DNA of 64,000 nucleotides, taken from the NCBI GenBank assembly GCA_036897445.1, contig JAYMTL010000030.1, positions 1-64,000 of the forward strand, written 5' to 3'. Under the pieces are notes generated by a model, which saw nothing but the letters and a program-made list of their open reading frames with translations, ran no database searches and had not been told where the DNA came from. Both the position numbers and the translations under genes were made by a program. Below are positions 25,801 through 36,795 of this stretch, piece by piece. The DNA is from Pelargonium tetragonum (taxonomy: Eukaryota; Streptophyta; Magnoliopsida; Geraniales; Geraniaceae). Each line of letters begins with the position of its first letter. Position 1 is the stretch's first letter.

Positions 25801-26235
25801 GGGTTGTTCCTTCCCCTTGAAAGAGTCCCTTAGATAAGGTTTTAAAGAGTAAGGGAATTTTATAATATATAGTTTAACCGCTCACTTGTATTGTAAAAGC
25901 ATCCTCAGATCCTTAGGGTATGTGACTCTATAAAGCAGCAGTCTCTCTTAGTAGGAGCATACTGGGTATTTACCTATGACTTTTTTATTCCTTATTCCAA
26001 AAGTTTTTAATTATTTTCAAGATGCGCTCACCTTCACAAAGGATTTCCTCTCTCTCAAGGTCATTTTAGAAGGAATTAAAAGATTGGTCAGTTCCTAATT
26101 TGTGGAACAAGGTCGCTTTGAAATATAGAAAATGTAGATAGGAGAGGTAACTCATAATCCTTTAGATAGAAAGCGATGTTTTATTCAGCGATCTAGTTCA
26201 AAAGTATATAATTTTTTTTATTTCTTTTTATAAGG
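19825..26235. other. Gene-free AT-rich stretch
   Basis: No gene recognised. The 70-codon frame at 21154-21366 looks protein-like on reading but matches nothing I know and has no visible ribosome-binding or operon context. About 22000-22950 is smoother and T-rich. A T-arm-like word near 22795-22810 (AGGTTCAAGTCA) has no matching arms. TAT-A-box-like words (GTATATAAAAGG) occur at about 24119. Confidence 0.68.
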
Positions 26236-26305
26236 GTTGACAGATGAGTGGTAAACTTATGAGGCTCATGATCTCAAAACGCAGATTCAAATCCTGCCTC
26301 CGCAA
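26236..26305 (+). pseudogene. Decayed initiator tRNA (trnfM-CAU), 5' acceptor half lost
   Basis: The 3' two thirds keep tRNA geometry. The anticodon stem TGAGG/TCTCA (26260-26264 with 26272-26276) surrounds loop CTCATGA, with anticodon CAT at 26267-26269. It is followed by a four-base variable loop and T-arm GCAGA/CCTGC around TTCAAAT with one mismatch. The 3' acceptor strand is CTCCGCA, with A as the discriminator base. The wording AGGCTCATGATCT is that of the native plant mitochondrial initiator tRNA; the CTCCGCA end is shared with plastid trnfM. The 5' acceptor strand no longer matches: of seven pairs only the inner three (G-C, G-U, G-C) survive, and the D stem cannot be formed. Read as a relic. 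Four consecutive 5' mismatches also resemble substrates of 5' tRNA editing in some protists, but nothing else here supports that. Confidence 0.58.
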
Positions 26306-28149
26306 AATAAATAGGATTATCCTTTGAGAAATGTTTAGGGTCCTTCCAGAGTGTTTTATGATTAAAAGGAGCTTCTCCTCCTCTTTTCTTTCCAGGAGTA
26401 GTTAATTCCTCTAAGAGAAGCGAGATAAATTTAGCAGATTTCTCGAAAAAGTAAATACTAAATCAATATTGAATAAAGGGCATAAGATTTCGGTCTAGCA
26501 CTAAAAAATAAAGAGACAGAAGAAAAGGATAAACCACCGTATTTCCGTTTACTTAATTCATAAAAGGTTGTTACATTATTAAACGCGGAGTAAACGCTAA
26601 AGCAAGGGTTTGTAGTTATTTGTTCGTGGGTTTTTTAAGCACTGGCTTAGTATACAAGAGTTTCAAAGGAATCCTTTTCGAAATATGAAGTGGGGCTTAG
26701 CGTCTTATAGCTTTTTTTAGTCAAACGAGTAGCCTACAAGAGTACTCTTTCTTTGTATAGATCTAGGGATTAGAAAGGGCATCCTATAATATAATTAATA
26801 CTCAGAAATAGCAATACAAATAATTCAAAACAAGCGGACTTCTAAAAAAAGAAACCTATCTTTCCAGTACTGATGAACCCCAGTATTGGCAAAGTTTGTA
26901 GTATAATATTCGTTTGGTGTTCCCCTAGAATGATAGTTAGAGCTTCTGAGAGTTTCTTTATTAAAAAAAGGAGGCTGAGGAGATTTTAAAAGCGTAGGAA
27001 AGATTGATGTTTTAAGAGATTTAAACATAAGGTAAAAGTTCTCTTTAAACCTGTGCCCGCCTTCTGCATTTTTATAAATTTGGAAAAGTTCTTGAAGTTT
27101 AAGAAAGATGGATCAAGCGCACTTCCCCAGCACGGTTTTGACTCTTGTCTTACCGAACTTTAAAGTAAAGTTTTTAACAAACTGGCTAGAATAACTGTTA
27201 GCTATTGAAAAAGAATCTACCTTTATTAGAGTTCTAGGTGATTCTCAACTCCATAATATAATATTCAACAGCTTCCTTAGCGCCTCGTTCAGCTATGCTT
27301 TTAGACACAGGGGTCTTATGACCTGAGTAGAAGTTGTAAGAACATTAAAGTATATACCGGTCAAAACGTGAAGGAGTCCTCTTCTATAGGGAACTTTAAG
27401 CTGTGCTATATAAAATATCAGGCAAGGTTGTGAAGCTAAGGCATTAAACCCCTTCTTTTGGCCCCTTTAGGGGACTTTGACTTCGACCGGGAGTGCCGTT
27501 TAAAAGCAGGTTGTAGTAGGTACAATATCTTAATTAATAAGAAGACTCTTTTATATTAAATATATTAAAGTTAAAATAAATTGTATGGCCATGTTTTAAT
27601 TACAGTTTGGGGCCTCTTAGGTTATCATTTTTTATACTATAAAAGATTTGGGGCTTCGTCTCCCTTTACTCCTGACCCAGCGTCCTTAGGTAGAATTAAA
27701 TTAGGTAAGGCTTTATAAAAACTTTATTTTAAGCAGAGCAAGCGCCTTTCTCCTTTTTTGACTTAAGGTAACAACTCTTGTCTAGACCGAGACTTTTTAA
27801 GGGAATTCACTAGGACACTTCACAGTGAAAGAGTCCTTTGATTAATGGGATAAGGGTTTTCACGGGCTCTAACTAGAGTCAATTTCTATTGTATACTTTC
27901 TTTTTGCAGGAGTCTTTCTTTTTAGAGTGAATTGCGAGTCTTTAAAGTATTCAGGTAGACGTATGAAATATAGGGTCATACAAAAGCTTTTATTTTACAA
28001 CCTCCTGCAAAAAAGAATCTGGCATATTGTCTCCTCTTTTAGAGGTATAGAACTTGGATGCATATATTAAGCGAAGCTGCCCCTTTTAATAATGATGTAA
28101 ATTGCCTTTCTCTTTCATTCATTACGCAACCAAAAAATCCCTGCTATCG

Positions 28150-28182
28150 ATTAAAACCCCGATGAAAGCTCGGTTTTTTAAT
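28150..28182 (+). terminator. Hairpin with T-run, terminator-like
   Basis: CCGA-TGAAAGC-TCGG is extended outwards through two mismatches by ATTAAAA/TTTTAAT, and the 3' arm carries six T directly after the GC part. The shape resembles an intrinsic terminator, but the GC core is only four pairs and no gene lies upstream. It may be just an AT-rich inverted repeat. Confidence 0.25.
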
Positions 28183-29915
28183 ATAGAGCCTGAGCTGTAA
28201 TCTCTTTTCATTTAAATAGGAGTCCCCGCGTAATTGGTAAAGAAACGGAAGTTAGTGCATATAAACAAAACTAAGGAGAGGCCGGGATTAACCCCAAATA
28301 ACTTAGCTTTTTATTTGATATAACCTTTATTTTGAAACTCCCCACTCAGTTTCTAATGGTACTATATTTCGTAGTCTCGCCCTTAAAAATTCAAATATAA
28401 GATTCTTTTCTCATTAGTCAACACCCCAAGTGTGTCCTTAATTTTAGGAGCTCCCTTTGTTAGCTTTGTCGCAAACTGTGAAGTATTTTCCTGATAATTT
28501 CATTTTAACTTCTTTAAATTATTAAAAGCAGTCCTGTCTCGAACACTTCTATGTCTATCTTATGGGCTTCTGATTTATATTCTAGAAAGAGCGCCCTAGG
28601 GAGTCCCCTAATTATCCATAAGTTTATGCTTTTGCTAAACAAGCTAATCTCCACCGAAGAAGTTCCTTTCCTCGGAGTATCTTAAGAGCCCTTTATTGAC
28701 TGGATTTACTCTAAAAATTTTATAAAAACTTAAGGCTTTTGGGTAGGCTAAAATAAAGGGTTCAAATCGTATACACTTGTGAGACTTCCCTTATTATTTT
28801 TAGTTAGAGCTTTGATAACTACAATTTTATAGCGCGGGGCCCCAGTATAACTAGAGTAAAAAAAACATAAGGGTAACCCGACCACTATGAAAAATAGCGA
28901 ATAAATTCTGACATTATCGGGGCAATTTCGCACAACCTCCTATTTAGATTACTTCGTATCGGTAGCAGAACAGCGCATTAGATTAGAAAAGTCTATAGCA
29001 AGCCTTATAGTATTAACCAAAATGACGTCATTTTGAAAATGAAGCCTTTTTTTACGTCAACAATTCTAATTTCTAATAAAGGGAATCCTGCAGGATCCTA
29101 TGCTTGTGCTAGAAACTCGGTAAAGGACCTTACTTGTGTTAATTCTAGTAAATCTTTGACCTCTTTTATATCTTATAATTATCTCTCTACCTACTTTATT
29201 TATAAATTTATAAAGTTTGGTTGCATAAGAAGGAACTGCTGTTTATAGTATAGAAGTTAAAATCGCCTATAATTAGGAGAATCTCCCTTATTGGAACTTC
29301 AAATAAAAGCTCATAAAAGAGTACCTAAAATAGGGATAACTGAGGTAGTAAAGTGACAATAAAACATACCGGGCAGGCTTTCCTATATTCTTGTTTCTAG
29401 ACTTAGCCAATCCTAACTTTATAGAGCTTTTCGGGAACTCCAAAGCTATCGACCTTAAAAACCACTAGGAAGGTTTGGATTCTACTTAATTCTTTTTAAT
29501 TTATTGATAGTGTTAAAGTTATCGTGGTAGTGTCCAAGGTTCAAAAAAGTGGCACACAAAATAATACAAGAGTTTCTAGTTGCTTTTTAGAACAAGCAGC
29601 ACAATTACTTATAACCCCTAATGTATTGAGTTTCTTTTTTTCCTATTAGACCCCGCGATTTACAAAAATTATCGTATACCTAAGTAGATTCTTGTAGCGG
29701 ATTTCTCGCTAAAAATTTCGTTGATACAGGGGAACCCTTTATTACAAAAGTACTTTGGAGCACGGATAACCTGGACTTTCTCTTACTTCTAGTTGTAGGA
29801 AATACGGATATGCTGTATTTTTTTGTAATCAATTGACATTTCTTGCGCTATTGAGCCAAGAAGATTTACCTAACACTAAAGCAGTTCACTATTCCAAAAA
29901 TGTTCCTTAGTTTAG

Positions 29916-29934
29916 CTCCTCCATAATGGAGGAG
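29916..29934 (+). repeat. Near-perfect 19-bp palindrome
   Basis: CTCCTCCAT-A-ATGGAGGAG: nine perfect pairs around a single central base. It could extrude as a cruciform or mark a recombination point. It is one of several tight palindromes in the window. Confidence 0.7.
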
Positions 29935-32144
29935 ATTACTACGAAAGTAAACAAATATTTATAAGCATAATTACAGGCAAGGGAGATTTATGCTTCAACT
30001 TTTTTGACAAGTATAGTAGTATTTCCACGATAACTCTTTATTACGAGTATTGAAAAGAAAGAGGATATAAAACTTTTCTTGAATCAGGGATTCCTTATTT
30101 ACCGCATTCTGGCGCCTTTTTTGTATAAATGAGAACTCAAGCAAGCTTTTTCAATTACGGTATTATAATTATAAAAAGGCTTAAAACCCTGTGTCAGGAC
30201 ACTTATAAACAACCCGTTGCCCTTTTTATTAGCTAGAGATATTAGAAAAAGCCTTGTCTTTTTGTACGAGATAGGTTCCTTTTCTGATTTTAATTAAGCT
30301 TTTACTGAAGAGAAGTACCCTTAACTCTTAGTAACTTGCTCTATTCAATTTTTGTCTGACCTTAATAAACGTTATAATTTTCTTATTCAAAATCCAATTA
30401 CTCTTACACCCACGGGTCTTCTACTCTTCTACCTTAAAATGTAAGCCTCTATTCCTCCAGTTTAGTATACCCCGCAGGAATCTATGTTTTTGGTAAACAA
30501 AACTTAACAACGAATTCTGTGTCTAGTTAACTAAAAATTTTTATAGACGATGTATAAACTTTTAGGGTCTCCCTATATTAAGAATAACTTTTGTAAAGTC
30601 TATAGTTTAGGAATGAGGGCTTACTCTAACATCCGGGGTCTATCATAATTATATAACATATTAAAGCTTACTCTATTTAGTGATTTAGTGAAAAATCTTC
30701 CTGAGGATTTTCCCTTTCTAACTTTGAAAACACAGCTGCTATAAAATAAGGGAGCAACCCAGTAAACTAGAGAAGTCTTGAGTTATTCTATAAGGTATTC
30801 CTGTATTTCGTGGAAGTAGAGCTTCTAGAATTTTTGCTTTTTACGTAAATAAGATCTTTCCCAGATTATGCGATGGGCCTAACCACTGCCTGTAATAAAG
30901 AAATTCGTTGTGCAGGACTATGCCTTGAAGTGTATAGTAATTCTTTTTGGAGGTAATAAGATCATTATTGTTTTTAAGGAACTAGCTGCACCGCTTATTT
31001 TTATGGGGCCTACTCGAGCGGGTGTATACGGTTACATCATGTTAGATAAGAGTCCCTTTTAGCGTAAAACTCAAATTGCTTAGTCTAGCAGAAAGTTCTA
31101 CTAGAGTATACTTTTCTGAAATATAACTATCCCAAGGCTTCCATATAAGGTGATCAATTTTTTATACTTGTACAACCCCATCCCCGGGGCATCTATCAAT
31201 CACGCTAGATCCTTACTATAAGTCGGATAACTGTACGGCATAGGCACTCATAAACAGGATTTTGTTCTAAAATAGGAGAAAGATTTGGGTTTATCTTAAA
31301 AGAGGGCCGTAGTCTTCTTTGTTTGGGTGGTAAATCTTTCTCAAAAATAGTGGCAATAGACTTCTTTTTTAAATAGTTAAGTAGCGGTTTTCTTTAGAAC
31401 TTTAGTGCTCTTAACCACGCACAAAATTGCCCCTTAACCCTGCCTATTCGTTATATAACATAAAACTCTGTCTAATCAGTTCAGTCTATATCTACCCACA
31501 TCTATCTGAGCATAAAGGATCGGGGATTTTGAACCTTTGAAATCTTTGCAACTTAAAAATTCCTTGTTCAACAGCCTGTAATTTACAAGACTATTTTAAG
31601 TATAGACAAAATGCTTTCTATCTAAGTGATTTAGCTTTTTCGAAAGAAACTCTTTGGTAGGTCTTAAGGCGTCAAAGTACTATCATATTTATGTCATTTT
31701 GTACAAGACTGCAGGGCTATAAACCTAGTCTCCAGAATACTTTTTGTTACTTTTATTTAGATTTAGGGAGGTGTAAAGGCATATACTAATATTGAAAAAT
31801 AGCAAGCTCCTGCGATCGCATATGCGGTTTAACACCTAAAAGCAAGTCTAGCTCTGAGGAAAAGTCAAGCTATAAAGGAAAGCATTTTTATAGAAATTTC
31901 CTTGTGTGTTAGAAAAGTTTCAGTTATTTATAAAGAGTAGTGTAGGTATCCAGAAACAAGTTATGAGTAAGAAGTAAGCATTGGCTATAAGGTATGCATG
32001 TTCTATCTAATATACTAGAATACCTTTAGTAATAAAAGCACTAAAGCAAGAGATAATAACCTTAACAAATAAAGAGCTACTTATTACTATCTAAAGCTAA
32101 GACTAAACTATAACCCCTTTTATTTTAGAAGTTTCGAAGTGTTA

Positions 32145-32164
32145 TATGCGATTAGAATCCTCTA
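32145..32164 (+). repeat. Dispersed GCGATTAGAACC motif, copy 3 (variant)
   Basis: TATGCGATTAGAATCCTCTA: same core as copies at 7451, 9867 and 48149, with one C-to-T change inside the run of C. Same orientation as the others. Confidence 0.45.
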
Positions 32165-33019
32165 CTTTATTATATGTCCTGCGAATTTATTTACCTACGT
32201 GGATGAGCTCTCTTAGTAGAAATACGCCCTAACTGACGTTATGGGGATTTTGAAAGTAATAGGCCTAAAGAATTCCTTTTTAGATTCTGCTTCCATATAC
32301 ACTATATGAAGTAACATTCATAAGGTAAATAATATAAGAAACGAGTCTTGATATGCCTAAAGTAGGAATTCCCTCTTATTTACAAAGAGATTTCCTTCAT
32401 TTAGAAAAAAAGAGTTCCGACGGATTTTAGCTCCAAAAGCTTAGGCTTGACTTTATATAAATATAAGAGTGTTTCCTTCTTACTTAGGAGCCCCGGGTAC
32501 TCTTGATAGGCTTTGTTGGTACGAGTTTAGATTATGAGGCTTCGTTTTCAAAAAGATATAAAAAATTCCTTGAGATTGCTTTGATTAAGAGTTACTCAAG
32601 AAAAAAAGTTATAACAAAAGAGTTCTACTCGCTAAAAACTACTTTAGTGCGAGCGAGTAAAAATTCTTAATGAAGCTTTGAGATTTATTCTATTATAAGG
32701 CCCTTAAAAAACTAAATCAAGTGTAACCTAAAATTCCTGGGGAGTCTCTTAAAATATTAATGCGGGTTCCTTTTTTGAGTTATTACGGGGTTGGATTGCT
32801 ATAAACACTAAGCGCTATTTTTTTGATATCGGTTCCCTCTAGTTTTTCCCAAAGTCTTTCTGGCCCATCTTGAAGCCAGCCTTCATAAAGATTAATCCTA
32901 GCTAGGGGGGGTAGTCTCCTAGAGTACTTTTCCTTTTTCTTCTTGAGCTAACCCCATATAATATAGTAGAGAATTTGGAGCCTCAGAATCTATCTAGTTA
33001 TAATTAGTTTTAGATAAGA

Positions 33020-33069
33020 GCCAATTAAGGGGCTTTAGTAACTACTTGTTGAAGAGCCCCTTAATTGGC
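33020..33069 (+). repeat. Perfect 15-bp inverted repeat with 20-base loop
   Basis: GCCAATTAAGGGGCT (33020-33034) and its exact complement AGCCCCTTAATTGGC (33055-33069) flank a 20-base spacer. A perfect 15-bp arm at this spacing is well beyond chance for 64 kb. It may be a 3'-end-stabilising stem-loop of the kind used in organellar transcripts, or a small mobile or recombination-made inverted repeat. No gene end is visible next to it. It does not look like a group II intron domain V. Confidence 0.85.
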
Positions 33070-34624
33070 ATAAACTCAATTTACAACCTTTGGCCGGAGT
33101 TTTCAAAGCTTCTATTCTACTAGGATAATGAAGTGGAATTGTCGGTCGGTTTAAGGCTTTTAAAATGGAATCCTGGGTTTCTAATCTAAAAATAGTAATA
33201 GGTAACTTAAGCCCATAGGATCTTTTCCCTTCTTTATTACTATGTCCCTAATCTGTGCTTTATAAACGATGTCTAATTTCCTGGTAGATGACTGGTGCGC
33301 CCTGATATATAGGAGATATTTACCAAGTTTTTTCTATTTTATTATTAATTAAAAACATTTTTTTGTGTAGGTTATTATAAGTTAATTTCCTTAATTCTAT
33401 TATTGACCAGAAAAGCATAGTTCTTTTTTCTTTTTATAGCCGAGATTAGGTTAGGACTCCTTACTTTATTAATAATAATGGTCATGTTAAGGTTTATACA
33501 AGGTTTTTTTGCAAGACCAATTGAAGTAAAATAATTGCGAGTTACGTAGAAAATAAGTAAGGGTTAAATCCGAATCCTGTTTCTAGTGGGTCTATCTAAG
33601 CGATTAAAAGGAGGCACGTTAATGCTATTTCAAAAAATCTGGTAATATAGGGACAAGTGTACTAGCAATTATGTACTTATAATAATAAATACTGTTCCAA
33701 GTTAAGAGGTGTTATATTAAGATTTATTAAGCATATGCCTTCTTCCCCATGAAAGGTGTAAGAGCGAGGCAGGGCTTGTTTATATCCCCAAACCGAAAGT
33801 GTAGACTCGTACTTATGCAATACTAGAGTTCCTGTTGGAATCATGAGATCTTGGAAGTCTCATTTATAAGAGCCTTTAGTTTAGAAGCCGCTCTAAGTAG
33901 GTTGAACTTCATTTCTAAACAAAGGTGTCATATACTTGGGCCGATTCCCTTTATACATACCTTTAAAGTCATATATCCCCCTTGTTAAGAGCTCGAATGC
34001 CCGTCTACAATCGCTTTTTAACTTAAAATTCTGGGGCCTTGTACCTCGAAGGGTAGCTAGTACTAAAAGTAGGAGTCTATATGTATGCATGTATGCTCCC
34101 AAAGGGCAAGCCTGAATTACTAAATTTGAGGGCCGGCAGGTGATAAGTAGGGCTTCCTTAAACTAGTATTAACGCCACGTCAAACGCCCTAGATAGGTTT
34201 TATCAAGGTACTCAGATAAAGCTTATTTGGTTTACTAAAAACTTCTTACATAAATAGTCCTCGTAGGGTTACTGCCCTGTAACTAAGTAAGTAAGAAAAC
34301 AAGGAGCTTTGAGTTATTGCGTTTCACAAAAAGTGAGCCTTTCTTGCATAATGTAATTCTATTATTAATTCTATATTCTTTTTAACTAAAGTGGGGTACC
34401 TACTCGCATTCTTCGATTACAACCGGGAATTAGCTCTTTAAAATTCCCATAAATCTTCCTTTTGAACGAGCATTCTTGTTATAACGAAACACCTGTGACT
34501 TATATAAAAAGAATCCCATTTTAGTAAATCTTATATATTTACCAAAATGCTAAGTTAGTTACATCGAATTCTGGGTCTTTTCATGTGCTTTTAAAGAAAG
34601 GAGCGAAAGGGCTCCCATAAAATT

Positions 34625-34701
34625 AAAACTATTAGAAATCGAATGGTAGAGCATAAAGTTATTCTTCTAAAAGGTCGCAGGTTCAAACCCACTTAGTTAT
34701 A
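34625..34701 (+). pseudogene. Decayed tRNA, most like mitochondrial trnK
   Basis: TGGTAGAGCA (34644-34653) and GGTCGCAGGTTCAA (34672-34685) stand at the same spacing as in plant mitochondrial trnK(UUU), whose D- and T-arm wording they share. Counting ends from the T-loop TTCAAAC gives acceptor strands AAAACTA and TAGTTAT, which pair at six of seven positions, and a discriminator A. The D stem 5' strand is gone, the T stem keeps only its loop-closing pairs, and the anticodon region has drifted: by position it would read ATT, while an alternative loop CTTCTAA would give TCT (Arg). Hence a relic; origin from trnK is an inference from wording and spacing. Confidence 0.42.
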
Positions 34702-35085
34702 GTTATATAAAAAATGAAAGCATTCTACTGGTAGATCATCCTTAGGAGACTCCTTTTAATAATTTTAATATAGGGATAGCTCCTCTAGGAACTTAAATAG
34801 GATACGCTTGTTTACTAGATCCACCCACTCATTATTAAAATTATTAAAAAGGGATGTCCTACAAAAAAAGTACAGGTAGCTCAAAAGTTTGATTTTTTAC
34901 TTACTAGAGAAGGAGTCAATTCTTTATTGATTTGAGCAGACCTAGTCAAGTCGCCAAGAGCCTAGTAAGTTCAAAGTTAACAAAAAGGAAAGATAGTTTT
35001 AAGTAACTTGTAGCAGGATTTTTTCCATTAGCTTTTTCTTAAGCAGGAAGCCCCTGTTACTACTTAGAAATTAGAAAAGCATCTA

Positions 35086-35107
35086 TAATAGAATAGTAAT
35101 AGAATAG
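35086..35107 (+). repeat. Tandem repeat, 2 x 11 bp
   Basis: TAATAGAATAG repeated twice, head to tail, without change. Probably a replication slippage product. Confidence 0.85.
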
Positions 35108-35761
35108 TATCGGAGATTATAAAAAAATTTTTCATTACTAAATCCGAGTTTGACTTAATATGTGCATTTTGCAAAGTATGTAAAAGCTCTACTCTAGGTC
35201 GGGTAAAAGTTTAATACGTTACCTTCCTTTTTCCTCGCATCTCTTACTTGATCAAAACTAGAGTGTTCCCAGCTCTCCCAGCCCTTACTATACAAAAATT
35301 TCTCGAAAGCTATACCTGTATTCTGTAGGACTCCTTTTTTAGTAAGTCAAGGCAAAGCTTCTTATCTAAAAATTTCCGCCGAGATAGCTATTTTTTTACG
35401 AAATACGGATTTATATAATAGCCTTATTCCCCTTTTATTTTACTTTAATATATAACGCTTTTGTTGAAAACTATAATTTTACCCCTATTTTTATACTTTT
35501 TTTTAGAAGGGTTCCTAATTAATTATTGAAAGTTTTTTTCTCCCCCTGTCAGTTCAGTCAGTATGGTTTTATATCTAAAGAATATGCGCTATAAAGATAA
35601 GCCTTATATATTCGACCTATCCTACTGTTATTTTTTAAAAATTTAGAGAGAGATATCTGCGACTCGGTTGGAGTTGACATACTATTTTATTATGGTTTAC
35701 TTCCAAAAGGGTCTCAAATTCTATCGGTATTAAATTAAGATGTAGGGTTCTCCTTATCCAA

Positions 35762-35825
35762 GGGTGCTTGGTAGTCCAGTTGGTAAGAGTGGGTCCTTAG
35801 CGCTCCTCTAGTTATCGTGGTAAGT
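35762..35825 (+). pseudogene. tRNA 5'-half-like trace, perhaps from plastid-type trnW
   Basis: GTAGTCCAGTTGGTAAGAGTGGGTC resembles the D-arm and anticodon 5' strand of plastid-type trnW(CCA), which reads TAGTTCAGTTCGGTAGAACGTGGGTC. The expected CCA anticodon is not present (the loop region reads CCTTAGC), and no T-arm follows at the right distance. It is a fragment at best. Confidence 0.25.
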
Positions 35826-36721
35826 GAGAGGATAAGGGATATTTTACCAACAATATAATGGGACCCTATGATATGCGGGCTAGACTTACTTATGGAGTTA
35901 GAGTTTAATCTGTAATCTTTTTTGAGTTCTAGTTATTATCTTTCTTTTTTCATAAAGTGGAGCTCTCTTTACCCTGTTTTTAAGGGTTATGCCTTTACAA
36001 GGAATACTGCGGGAATTAGAATGATAATTAGATTGTAGATACCCGAAACCTAAAGTCATATACTATAAGAATACTTGGTACAAAGACAGGATTTCACTAA
36101 AAACCCTTTTACGAGTATAAAGATCGAAATAGTAAAAGCATTAACAAACGGATTTGCAAAAATCCCAGGCAAGGGATCACTATGGTATCCGTTAAAAGGA
36201 GATAAATATGTGGCTAATTCTGTATGCTTTTTTTAGTTTGTCTGCGGAAAGAAATCACCGAACCGCTAGATTTTTTATCTATTTTGAAATTTTATCGCAG
36301 TACTCTAAAGTAACCGGAGGTTAACTAACTTGTGAGTAAAGTAAATTACAAATTATACGAGGACAAGCCTTAAGAATTTGTGAATTTCAATATCTGGTTT
36401 TGTATACCTTATTATCTATACTATAACAAGTATTGACACTCATAAAATGGACTAAAAAGTTAACTTAAATTACTCTATCTCTCCTTTGCCTCAACTATAT
36501 CAAGAGCAAATAAACTTAGAACTAGTTTACTACGGGTATGCTGTTAGTTTCGATATAAGGGAAACCGCTTCATAAATTTTATACTGGTTTTTAAGGATGC
36601 TTTTCTAATACTTCAAGGTGCAGAAAACTTTAAATGCCAGAGAGGTAGAAACTAGAATAGTAAGGAAATAAAAATTTATATTATCCCTAGGAGTCCACAG
36701 TCAGTAGGTATCAAAACTTAT

Positions 36722-36790
36722 AGTTAGTAGTTGAGTTGAACCCCCTGTTGCTCATAAACAGGTGTGCGCTTTAACTAAGCTAACTTCTCT
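36722..36790 (-). pseudogene. tRNA-like trace on the minus strand
   Basis: Reading the minus strand, TTAGCTTAGTTAAAGC forms a D-arm with four perfect pairs (GCTT/AAGC). Then comes a six-pair stem CCTGTT/AACAGG around a seven-base loop TATGAGC, and then GGGGGTTCAACTC, like a T-arm. Against it: the loop has A instead of T before the anticodon position, five bases instead of one separate the two stems, and the T stem does not close. It may be a strongly decayed tRNA (plastid-type trnI-CAU or trnV have similar wording) or two unrelated hairpins. Confidence 0.28.
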
Positions 36791-36795
36791 GTATT

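Larger units (their letters stand above)
26309..33019. other. Gene-free AT-rich stretch
   Basis: No gene recognised in 6.7 kb. It holds hairpins at 28150-28182 and 29916-29934, two overlapping 10-bp palindromes at 31811-31826, and one copy of the GCGATTAGAA motif at 32145. About 31900-32110 is smoother and less clustered than its surroundings. Confidence 0.68.
33070..36721. other. Gene-free stretch with tRNA traces
   Basis: No gene apart from the two tRNA-derived traces listed at 34625 and 35762. An 11-bp unit repeats in tandem at 35086-35107. Open frames up to 69 codons have no family resemblance. Confidence 0.66.

Noticed and set aside
28205-28305. D-loop-like GTAATTGGTAAAG followed by GGCCGGGATTAACCCC
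   Set aside because: Neither arm closes with tRNA geometry.
29335-29375. TAGGGATAACTG resembling the large-subunit rRNA motif GGGATAACAGG
   Set aside because: No flanking conserved rRNA sequence.
31500-31620. Possible minus-strand trnY (CTTGTAAATTACAGG with a distant AGGTTCAAAATCC)
   Set aside because: No D-arm, T stem or acceptor pairing.
31811-31826. GCGATCGC palindrome resembling the cyanobacterial HIP1 site
   Set aside because: A single occurrence. HIP1 is only meaningful when highly repeated.
32626-32659. 8-bp inverted repeat TACTCGCT/AGCGAGTA with an 18-base loop
   Set aside because: Dozens of such 8-bp repeats are expected by chance in a window this size.
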